From: Streptomyces sp. NBC_01288
Lineage (GTDB): Bacteria > Actinomycetota > Actinomycetes > Streptomycetales > Streptomycetaceae
Length of the DNA: 64,000 nt
Assembly (NCBI RefSeq): GCF_035982055.1
Contig: NZ_CP108427.1
Location: 4,835,001 to 4,899,000 of the forward strand
Direction of reading: 5' to 3'
Every line of letters begins with the position of its first letter. Within the stretch, counting starts at the first letter, position 1. Below the pieces are notes generated by a model. It was not told where the DNA came from and did no database searches. It was given only the letters and a program-made list of their open reading frames with translations. This document shows positions 7,976-14,263 of the stretch, in pieces. Both the position numbers and the translations under genes were made by a program.

Positions 7976-9142
7976 TCACGGGTTCCAGCGCCTCGGCGGG
8001 AGGCCGTTCGCGATGCGGTCGCGGTTGTCGCGGTAGTGATAGTGGACGCGGTCCTCGATCGGCACGGAGCGGAACGTGTCGGGCACGGGCCCGCCCGTAC
8101 GGCGTTCCAGCTTCTGCTTCAGGAAGCGGGCCGTCGTGGTTCCCAGGTAGGCGATGTCCTCGAAGCCCTTCTTGATCTCCTCCTCACTCATCTCCGGCTC
8201 CGCGCGGCACTCCTCGCACACGCCGTTGATGATCTTCGCCGTCCGCTCGTCGGCGTCGCAGGTGGCGCAGGCCATGAGCACGCGGGTCACACGGGCGCGG
8301 AGCGGACGGGTCCCGGCGGCGTCGTCCTTCTTCGGGGGCATCTTGCTCTCCAGTCGGGTGCGGGCGAATCCGCCCGGGTTCGTGATGGTGGGTGGCAGTC
8401 CGTCGGTCAGCGCGCGGGCCATGTCGGCCGGGGTGGCGCCTCGTGTCAACCACTCGGCGGCGAGGGGTTCGAGCGCTCGGCAATCGGCTTCGGAGAGGGA
8501 CATACGGGGGTCTGTGGCGCGGAGTTGGACGAGTGCGCGGTACGCGGCGCTGGGCTCGGGGGTGGCGCGGGGGTCGGGGGTGGTGCTGGGCTTGGAGGTG
8601 GTGTTGGGCTCGGAGGTCGGGCCCGCCTCCGGGATCCCGTCGCTCTCGCTCCCGCTCCCGCTCCCACTGCCGCTCTCGCTCGCCGGCTCGGGAGCCGGGT
8701 CCTCCGTCCTCGCCAGGCCCGGCTGGTAGTCATGCGTGACGTCCCTGCCGTGGCGCTCCCGCGCGAACTCGGCCCACCACCGCGCCGACCTGGGCGTACG
8801 CGACCAGTACGTCCGCGTCACCCACCGCATCGACCTGTCCTCGACGGTGATGTGTTCCTTGATCCAGCGCAGGTGGCCGACCTCGGTGAGGCTCTTGAGA
8901 GACGTACGGCAGGCCTGCTGGCCGTAGTGGGGATGCTCGGCCGCGATCACCTTGTGACCCATGGCGTGGCCGTTGTCGAGGTGGTCGACGAAGACGGCGA
9001 TCTCGGCGTCTCGGGGGCTCAGGTGTGCGAAGTCCGGGTCGGCGTGCGGGTCTTCGTCACCCGTGGCGCGTTTTCCGTAGCCCGTATTGGCCATGGGGTG
9101 CGACGGGGACGGCAGGGCAGGGCTAGGCTGGGCGTAAGCCAC
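7976..9142 (-). CDS. Winged-helix (MarR-like) protein with zinc-ribbon motif
   Basis: 388 residues. Residues about 40-125 form a helix-rich region with a winged-helix look (SPRDAEIAVFVDHLDNGHAM, GQQACRTSLKSLTEVGHLRWI). This is followed by a Ser/Gly/Pro/Thr-rich linker of about 60 residues with an SG repeat, a helical domain, then a CxxC...CxxC zinc-ribbon (CATCDA, CEECR) and a basic C-terminal region. Such Streptomyces proteins are usually labelled MarR-like or HTH proteins, often near mobile or XRE/DUF397 loci. The function is not known, but DNA binding is a reasonable inference. Confidence 0.75.
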   Translation of the reverse strand: MAYAQPSPALPSPSHPMANTGYGKRATGDEDPHADPDFAHLSPRDAEIAVFVDHLDNGHAMGHKVIAAEHPHYGQQACRTSLKSLTEVGHLRWIKEHITVEDRSMRWVTRTYWSRTPRSARWWAEFARERHGRDVTHDYQPGLARTEDPAPEPASESGSGSGSGSESDGIPEAGPTSEPNTTSKPSTTPDPRATPEPSAAYRALVQLRATDPRMSLSEADCRALEPLAAEWLTRGATPADMARALTDGLPPTITNPGGFARTRLESKMPPKKDDAAGTRPLRARVTRVLMACATCDADERTAKIINGVCEECRAEPEMSEEEIKKGFEDIAYLGTTTARFLKQKLERRTGGPVPDTFRSVPIEDRVHYHYRDNRDRIANGLPPRRWNP

Positions 9143-9360
9143 GATCGACTCTCTTCGATTCGTAGGTCAGGCCCCGGAGCCGGTGTTGGTAGCACCGACC
9201 GGGGCCGAATTATTTGCTTGTTTGCCGCGAACCTAGAGTGGCTTTACCTTGCGGCGCAAGCCGATCATGGAATGTCACCCGTTCGGGTTAAACCCACCTC
9301 AACTCACGTACAGGCTTGGTTGGTTGGTTTGTATTTCACCCAACCCAGAACCCAAGAAAA

Positions 9361-9387
9361 GAGCCCGGGGCCCGGAGCCCGGGGCTC
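9361..9387 (-). terminator. Intrinsic terminator of XRE/DUF397 module 1
   Basis: GAGCCC at 9361 pairs with GGGCTC ending at 9387 within a 27-base GC-rich inverted repeat. On the minus strand the hairpin is followed by TTTTCTT, a good T-run for this genus. It lies beyond the DUF397 gene and the tandem palindromes. Confidence 0.65.
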
Positions 9388-9435
9388 AAGGATGCCGTTG
9401 ACGAATCCGGTGCGGCCGGGCCACCCCCTCCAGAA

Positions 9436-9468
9436 AAGTGTGACACTTCTCGCGAAAGTGTCACACTT
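9436..9468. repeat. Tandem 13-bp palindromes, copy 1
   Basis: AAGTGTGACACTT (9436-9448) and AAGTGTCACACTT (9456-9468), each an odd palindrome, with centres at 9442 and 9462, i.e. 20 bp apart, and a 7-nt spacer. The two are also reverse complements, so the whole can fold as a 13-bp hairpin. It lies 54 bases past the DUF397 stop. The same layout recurs at 29288-29320 and 48402-48434, always just behind a DUF397 gene. It could be a paired operator for a dimer-of-dimers or an RNA hairpin. Confidence 0.85.
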
Positions 9469-9522
9469 TCTCAGCTGGACAGGGTCGCCCCGACCCGCTG
9501 ACGGGATTGGCCAACAGGGTCC

Positions 9523-9714
9523 TCAAGCTCCGGGCTGAACTGCGGAGACTCCGGAGAGGAACGCCGTCCAGGCGGGAGCGGGGAGGGCAAGTTCGGGTCC
9601 TGAGAGGTTCTTCGAGTCACGGATGTGGATGATGCCGGAGAAGGCCACTTCGACGCAGTCGGCGCCTTCGTCATCGCTGTAGCTCGACTTGAACCACGTC
9701 AACTGGTCACTCAT
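9523..9714 (-). CDS. DUF397 domain protein (module 1)
   Basis: 63 residues and a complete small DUF397 domain: WFKSSYSDDEGADCVEVAF at the N-terminus, then IHIRDSKNLSGPELALP and a closing aromatic/hydrophobic stretch WTAFLSGV. The ATG at 9714 overlaps the stop of the XRE gene (ATGA). DUF397 proteins are encoded beside Scr1/WhiJ-type XRE regulators throughout Streptomyces and are thought to act as their small partners. The pair has been described as toxin-antitoxin-like, but the biochemical activity is not settled. There is no catalytic motif. Confidence 0.93.
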   Translation of the reverse strand: MSDQLTWFKSSYSDDEGADCVEVAFSGIIHIRDSKNLSGPELALPAPAWTAFLSGVSAVQPGA

Positions 9715-10529
9715 GGCTGATCCACCATCCGTTCGATGAAACGGTCCGACTCTGCACGACCGAGAGCCTCTGCGCGGATCATGCTAAGCCGCTCCGTCAC
9801 AGGGCTGACGAGTTCCGGATCAGCCGACAGCCTGCTCCCCAACTGGCCTTCCGCGTAAGCGAATCGCTCGTGATCAAGGGTCTCCAACAGCACCATGGGC
9901 CCCAACAGTGCTGCGGAAATGGCCCGCTCGAAGGGGAGCACCTGGATCACGACGTTCCGCAGGCGGGACACCTCCAGCAGGTGGCGCAGCTGCTCTGCGT
10001 CCACCAGGGGACTGCGCAGCGCGGCCTCGTAAATGACGAAGTTCAACGCCACCGGCGGCTTTCGCTCCGTGAGGATCGCCTGACGTTCCATCCGGCCGGA
10101 GATCCGCTCCTCCACTGTCTCCTCGTCCAAAGGCGGATACCGGTTCTCGATCAGCAGCCGCGTGTAGCCCTTCGTCTGCAACAGTCCGGGGATGTACAGG
10201 GCGTCATACGACCAGCGGCTGATCGCCTCCTTCTCGCGATCCAAGAAGTCCTGCGCCCGCGCCGGAAACTTCTCCCTCTGCAAGTAGTCCTTGGCCGCGC
10301 TCAACAACCCCTCAGCCCGGCACAGCCCATCCGCCACGTCGAGCACGCGCGGCGTCGGCATCCGTACGCCCTGCTCCATGGACTTGATGGTGTCCGGCGA
10401 GTAGTTGGAGGCGGCGGCCAGCTCCTCCCGACTCACGTTGGCCTTGGTGCGCCAGCGCTTCAGCTGGTTCCCGCTGTACCGCCAGGCCACAGGCGGTGGC
10501 AGGGAGTTGGCGTTGGACTGGCCCTGCAT
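9711..10529 (-). CDS. XRE/DUF5753 (Scr1-family) regulator (module 1)
   Basis: 272 residues. The N-terminal XRE helix-turn-helix is at about residues 20-75 (LKRWRTKANVSREELAAASNYSPDTIKSMEQG), followed by the DUF5753 domain (about 100-265, with ALYIPGLLQTKGYTRLLI, a short VVIQVLPFE and LSMIRAEAL). ATG 10529 is chosen because GGAGGT is about eight bases upstream; the frame extends to 10604 without support. The gene starts the unit that ends with DUF397 and is divergent from the orphan protein at 10614. An inverted repeat at 10547-10566 sits just before its start and is a likely autoregulatory operator. Confidence 0.93.
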   Translation of the reverse strand: MQGQSNANSLPPPVAWRYSGNQLKRWRTKANVSREELAAASNYSPDTIKSMEQGVRMPTPRVLDVADGLCRAEGLLSAAKDYLQREKFPARAQDFLDREKEAISRWSYDALYIPGLLQTKGYTRLLIENRYPPLDEETVEERISGRMERQAILTERKPPVALNFVIYEAALRSPLVDAEQLRHLLEVSRLRNVVIQVLPFERAISAALLGPMVLLETLDHERFAYAEGQLGSRLSADPELVSPVTERLSMIRAEALGRAESDRFIERMVDQP

Positions 10530-10546
10530 AGCACCCACCTCCGACC

Positions 10547-10566
10547 GATACACCTCTGCGTGTATC
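10547..10566. promoter_or_regulatory. Inverted repeat operator between divergent genes (module 1)
   Basis: GATACAC (10547-10553) and GTGTATC (10560-10566) form a perfect inverted repeat with a 6-nt spacer in the 84-base gap between the XRE gene and the divergent orphan gene. The position and two-fold symmetry fit an XRE-dimer operator controlling both genes. Confidence 0.55.
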
Positions 10567-10613
10567 ACCTCAGTCACTACCGAGCGTAGCTTCGTGCGCG
10601 CCACCGTGTGACC

Positions 10614-11003
10614 ATGACCGACTCAATTCACCTGCCGGACTGGATCCCCGCGTCCGGTCACCAACTCCGCCTCACCGGCGTCCACTTCGACGCCCTACGC
10701 ATCGAGGGCGTACGGGGAGAACGGGTCGCCGCGCGTCTCATCGAGGCGACCGACGGGGATGCGGGGCCTGTTGTCTGCGAGGCCGCGGGGTTCCGGTGGA
10801 TGTACTTCCTGCTGGCGCCCGGGGAGGTTCGCCGGCACAACTGGCCCCTGGGAGTGCAGCAGTTCGGCGGCAGGGGGACGCGCAGCGTCACGTACATCGG
10901 GATTCCCGCGCTCGACGGCAACACCTGGCCACTGCGCTGGTACAGCGAACCTACGGTCACGGCCCCTTTCGTGGAGGCGGGCCGGTTGCTCGCGGTGCTT
11001 TGA
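10614..11003 (+). CDS. Orphan ~130-residue protein, partner of XRE module 1
   Basis: 129 residues from ATG 10614 (a GTG two codons earlier at 10608 is also possible). It has no recognised domain, signal peptide or membrane segment. It is a paralogue of the protein at 27742-28137: both share WIPASG/WIPATG-x-QLR, GVxFDAxR, GPVVxEA, a YFL-x-P strand, and the block SYI/TYIGIPALDGNTWPLRW. Both are divergently paired with an XRE/DUF5753 regulator. The pattern suggests a compact beta-rich domain with an obligate link to this regulator type. The function is unknown. Confidence 0.8.
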   Translation: MTDSIHLPDWIPASGHQLRLTGVHFDALRIEGVRGERVAARLIEATDGDAGPVVCEAAGFRWMYFLLAPGEVRRHNWPLGVQQFGGRGTRSVTYIGIPALDGNTWPLRWYSEPTVTAPFVEAGRLLAVL

Positions 11004-11020
11004 GGCGGCGGTCGGCTGAT

Positions 11021-12178
11021 TCAGGACGCGTTCGCGCCGCGTCGGCCGGAACCCTGCTGGCGGGTGCGGTCGACGATGTCCACCACAGTGAGCGGCGCCT
11101 TGGGATCCGCGATCCAGCCGTCCTCGCTGGAGCTGCCCTTGGAGAGATACTTCGCGGCGACATAGACGACGACCAGTGCGTTCCGGAAGCTGAAGCCTTC
11201 GGCCACCCCTGTGCCCGTGGTGAACTCCGGCAGCTGGCCGCCGTGTCCCACCTGGGATCGGCTGCTCGCGCTGCTCGGCGCACTGACACTCGGGTCTGCC
11301 GTCCTTCCCCCCGCGCTTCCCCTGCTCGCCATGCTGTTGGCGGTGGCCAGGCTGGTGCCGCGCCAGAGGTAGACCCCGTGCTCGGATCCCTCCGCGACCA
11401 TGCTTGCCACGGTCGAGTAGTCCGTGGGAGGAGTCAGCCGGCTGATCAACGTGTCGAAGTTGTCGTCATCCGAGTCGTAGTTGTCGCTGTCCGGGTCACG
11501 CTGCGTTTTCGAGGTCGCGTAGCGGGCCCGTTGCACGGATGTCTCCACGCCGGACGACCTGGTTGTCTCCTGCGGCGTCGCCCGCTGCACAGCGGGGGCG
11601 GGTTGCGACATGGCCCGTGCGGCGTTGGCCTCGGCCGCTTTCTCGAAGCGGTCGCCCGGATCGCTGACCTTGAGGCCGTCGCCTCCGGCAGTTCCGTCGA
11701 CCGGGCCCGAGCGCTGCTGGATCACGTGCGTGAGTTCATGGGCCAGCGTGTGATCGTCACCGCCGTCCTGGCCTATGACGACATGATTGCCCGAGGTCCA
11801 GGCCCGTGCGCCGAGTTCGGCGGTCGAACGCTGGGCTACGGCGTCGGTGTGCACCTTGACATCGGAGAAGTCGGCCCCCAGCCGGGCTTCCATCTCCGTA
11901 CGCTTGGCGGATTCGAGCGGGCGGCCGGCCGAACGCAGGACCTCTTCGGCAGCGGAACGCTGTACCGGCTGGTGCCCGCAGCCCTCGCCGTGCTGGTGCT
12001 CCTCCTCGGCTCGCTGAGCAGCCAGCAACTGCACCACGGCGGCATTGCCGATACTGCGCTGCAAAGCCATCAGGTCCCCGGACGGACCGGCCGCCGCCGG
12101 CGTCCGGGACGGCACCGGCTTCAGTGGCGTCCGCGCCGGAGACTGAGGGGACGTGCGGGCCTTGTCGTCGTAGCGCAT
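11021..12178 (-). CDS. DUF4157 (eCIS core) protein with toxin-like C-terminus
   Basis: 385 residues. After an N-terminal linker (LMALQRSIGNAAVVQLLAAQR), a DUF4157 domain spans about residues 85-165: it begins LGADFSDVKVHTD and contains the metalloprotease-like helix HTLAHELTHVIQQR (HExxH). DUF4157 is typical of proteins associated with extracellular contractile injection systems and polymorphic toxins. The C-terminal third carries GVYLWRGTSLATANSMA, then FTTGTGVAEGF and an acidic EDGW segment, an order that resembles R-S-E ADP-ribosyltransferases. That reading is inference. No injection-system genes are nearby. AAGGAGAGG precedes the ATG. It converges on the orphan gene at 10614. Confidence 0.8.
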   Translation of the reverse strand: MRYDDKARTSPQSPARTPLKPVPSRTPAAAGPSGDLMALQRSIGNAAVVQLLAAQRAEEEHQHGEGCGHQPVQRSAAEEVLRSAGRPLESAKRTEMEARLGADFSDVKVHTDAVAQRSTAELGARAWTSGNHVVIGQDGGDDHTLAHELTHVIQQRSGPVDGTAGGDGLKVSDPGDRFEKAAEANAARAMSQPAPAVQRATPQETTRSSGVETSVQRARYATSKTQRDPDSDNYDSDDDNFDTLISRLTPPTDYSTVASMVAEGSEHGVYLWRGTSLATANSMASRGSAGGRTADPSVSAPSSASSRSQVGHGGQLPEFTTGTGVAEGFSFRNALVVVYVAAKYLSKGSSSEDGWIADPKAPLTVVDIVDRTRQQGSGRRGANAS

Positions 12179-12360
12179 CGGTGAGGACCTCTCCTTGGCT
12201 TGCCGGGAACTCCACCATGCCCAACCGCAGCGTGAAACCGCCTTGCGTGGATGCTGCTCCCTGGCGCAACGACCTTGCCCTTATGGGCAGCCACCGCTGC
12301 CCATGGGTTTGCTCAACTCGCCAACCGGTGTGCTCAGTCACACCGATCCACGCCGGTCGG

Positions 12361-13020
12361 CTACTTCACCGGCCGAATCCCCAACGGCCCCGCGATCTCC
12401 TCCGCCATCACCGCGCCCGCCTCGAACTCCAGCGTCTCGTCGCCCATGCTCACGTCCGTGTCCAGGCCGTCCAGTTCCGGGAGGGGCTGGTTGAGGCGGA
12501 CGTGCGCTACCAGGGACTGGAGGGCGCGGAGGGCCGCCGAGGCGGTGGAGCCCCAGTTGGAGAAGTAGGAGAACTGCCACCACCACATGGCCTCCGTGGT
12601 GCGGCCGGCGCGGTAGTGGGCCATGCCGTGGCGGAGGTCGGTGATGATGTCGGCGAGGTCGTCGGAGATACGGGCCGGTACCGGGGCCTTGCGGGGCTCG
12701 TAGGGGTCGAAGACCTCCGAGTACACGTCGATCGGCTCCAGCATCACCGCGAAGCGCTCGCGGATCTCGTCCACGTCCGGCTCCGGGCCCAGGTCGGGCT
12801 CGTACCGCTCGTCCGGGAGGATGTCCTCGTGCGCGCCCAACCGGCCGCCTGCCAGGAGGAGTTGGGACACCTCCAGGAGGAGGAAGGGGACCGCCGAGTC
12901 GGGGTCCTCGCCCTTCGCGACCTCGAACACGGCCACCAGGAAGCTCTCGACCTGGTCCGCGATCTGGACCGCGAAGTCGTCCGGGTCCGGTGCGGTGGCA
13001 TGGAGCGTGGCGTCAGACAT
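12361..13020 (-). CDS. DUF5063 domain protein
   Basis: 219 residues, acidic, cytoplasmic, no catalytic motif known to me. The helical pattern (FAVQIADQVESFLVAVFEVA at the N-terminus, ISDDLADIITDLRHGMAHY and the aromatic MWWWQFSYFSNWGSTASAAL) matches DUF5063, which in Streptomyces follows recR. Its start overlaps the recR stop by 8 bases, so co-translation is likely. The function is unknown; conservation next to recR suggests a housekeeping role. Confidence 0.88.
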   Translation of the reverse strand: MSDATLHATAPDPDDFAVQIADQVESFLVAVFEVAKGEDPDSAVPFLLLEVSQLLLAGGRLGAHEDILPDERYEPDLGPEPDVDEIRERFAVMLEPIDVYSEVFDPYEPRKAPVPARISDDLADIITDLRHGMAHYRAGRTTEAMWWWQFSYFSNWGSTASAALRALQSLVAHVRLNQPLPELDGLDTDVSMGDETLEFEAGAVMAEEIAGPLGIRPVK

Positions 13021-13612
13021 CTAGGAGTCGTCTCCCCTCGAAGGCGCGGCCGAGGGTCACCTCGTCCGCGTATTCCAGGTCGCCGCCCACCGGGAGGCCG
13101 CTGGCCAGGCGGGTGACCTTGAGGCCCATGGGCTTGATCATGCGGGCGAGGTACGTGGCCGTGGCCTCGCCCTCCAGATTCGGGTCCGTGGCAATGATCA
13201 GTTCCGTGACCGTACCGTCGGCCAACCGCGCGAGAAGTTCTCGTATACGCAGGTCGTCCGGTCCGACGCCTTCGATCGGGCTGATCGCGCCGCCCAGGAC
13301 GTGGTACTTGCCCCGGAACTCACGAGTCCGTTCTACGGCCACGACGTCCTTCGGCTCCTCGACCACGCAGATCACCGTGAGGTCGCGGCGCGGGTCGCGG
13401 CAGATGCCGCACAGCTCTTCCTGCGCGACGTTTCCGCAGGTCGCGCAGAAGCGAACCTTCGCCTTGACCTCCATCAGGCACTGCGCGAGCCGCCGTACGT
13501 CCGTCGGCTCCGCCTGGAGGATGTGGAAGGCGATCCGCTGCGCGCTCTTGGGACCGACGCCGGGGAGTCGCCCCAATTCGTCGATGAGGTCCTGGACCAC
13601 GCCTTCGTACAA
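13013..13612 (-). CDS. recR: Recombination mediator RecR
   Basis: RecR works with RecF/RecO to load RecA at single-stranded gaps. At 199 residues it has the standard length. N-terminal helix-hairpin-helix (IDELGRLPGVGPKSAQRIAFHIL), Cys4 zinc finger (CATCGNVAQEELCGICRD, about 55-72), and Toprim domain beginning VICVVEEPKDVVAVE. The start is a TTG at 13612 giving the usual MYEG-type N-terminus, with an AAGGGCAGG purine tract upstream. It lies downstream of ybaB, the arrangement found across bacteria, and overlaps the DUF5063 gene. Confidence 0.97.
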   Translation of the reverse strand: MYEGVVQDLIDELGRLPGVGPKSAQRIAFHILQAEPTDVRRLAQCLMEVKAKVRFCATCGNVAQEELCGICRDPRRDLTVICVVEEPKDVVAVERTREFRGKYHVLGGAISPIEGVGPDDLRIRELLARLADGTVTELIIATDPNLEGEATATYLARMIKPMGLKVTRLASGLPVGGDLEYADEVTLGRAFEGRRLLDV

Positions 13613-13681
13613 CGGACTGCCTGCCCTTCCTGGAAGTCGTGCGGTACGTGCCGTACGTACCGTAGTTGGCCGCGGGCCGTC

Positions 13682-14026
13682 TTAGAAAGGCAGACCGGGG
13701 ATACCGCTGCCGCCGCCGAGACCCTGCGCGAGCGGGCCGAGCTTCTGCTGCTGGAGGGTCTGCGCGTTCTCGTTGGCCGCCTGGACCGCCGCGACGATGA
13801 GGTCCGCGAGGGTCTCGGTGTCGTCGGGGTCGACCGCCTTCGGGTCGATCTTCAGCGCGCGCAGTTCGCCGGAGCCGGTGACGGTGGCCTTGACCAGCCC
13901 GCCGCCCGCCTGTCCGTCGACCTCGGTCCGCGCCAGTTCCTCCTGCGCGGCCGCCAGGTCCTGCTGCATCTTCTGGGCCTGTTGCAGCAGCTGCTGCATG
14001 TTGGGCTGGCCACCACCGGGAATCAC
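13682..14026 (-). CDS. YbaB/EbfC family nucleoid-associated protein
   Basis: 114 residues: Gln-rich N-terminal coiled helix (MQQLLQQAQKMQQDLAAAQEEL), a central beta strand region (GGGLVKATVTGSGELRALKIDP) and a C-terminal helix (LADLIVAAVQAANENAQTL), then a Gly-rich tail. Family members are dimeric DNA-binding proteins of the nucleoid. GTG start at 14026 with AGGAGCTG before it. It lies directly upstream of recR on the same strand, as is usual. Confidence 0.94.
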   Translation of the reverse strand: MIPGGGQPNMQQLLQQAQKMQQDLAAAQEELARTEVDGQAGGGLVKATVTGSGELRALKIDPKAVDPDDTETLADLIVAAVQAANENAQTLQQQKLGPLAQGLGGGSGIPGLPF

Positions 14027-14263
14027 GATCAGCTCCTGGTTTCGTACGGCTGTCAGTCATGGATACGGCTGTATGGGCGAGGTTTTCCCCGCTCGGCACG
14101 AGCCTACGTGGTCCGGGCAGTCATCGCTTCGGCACTCTTTCGAGTGAGTCTTCACCGTGTCCTATACCTGATCAAGACCCACTTCCGGGCGGAAAAGAGG
14201 TGAAACCAGATCCTTCGCCACCCATTGGGCGGTAGGAAGGGTCCGGCACATCAGCATCAGGTG

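Larger units (their letters stand above)
9143..9522. other. Intergenic region with tandem palindromes and terminator
   Basis: 380 bases between two minus-strand genes. It holds no gene, but contains a strong terminator at 9361-9387 and the tandem palindrome pair at 9436-9468. It should also contain the promoter of the winged-helix gene; no clear -35/-10 pair is visible. Confidence 0.6.

Noticed and set aside
7884..7979. Upstream extension of the Uma2 frame
   Set aside because: It lacks family homology and a ribosome site, whereas ATG 7883 has GAGGAGG.
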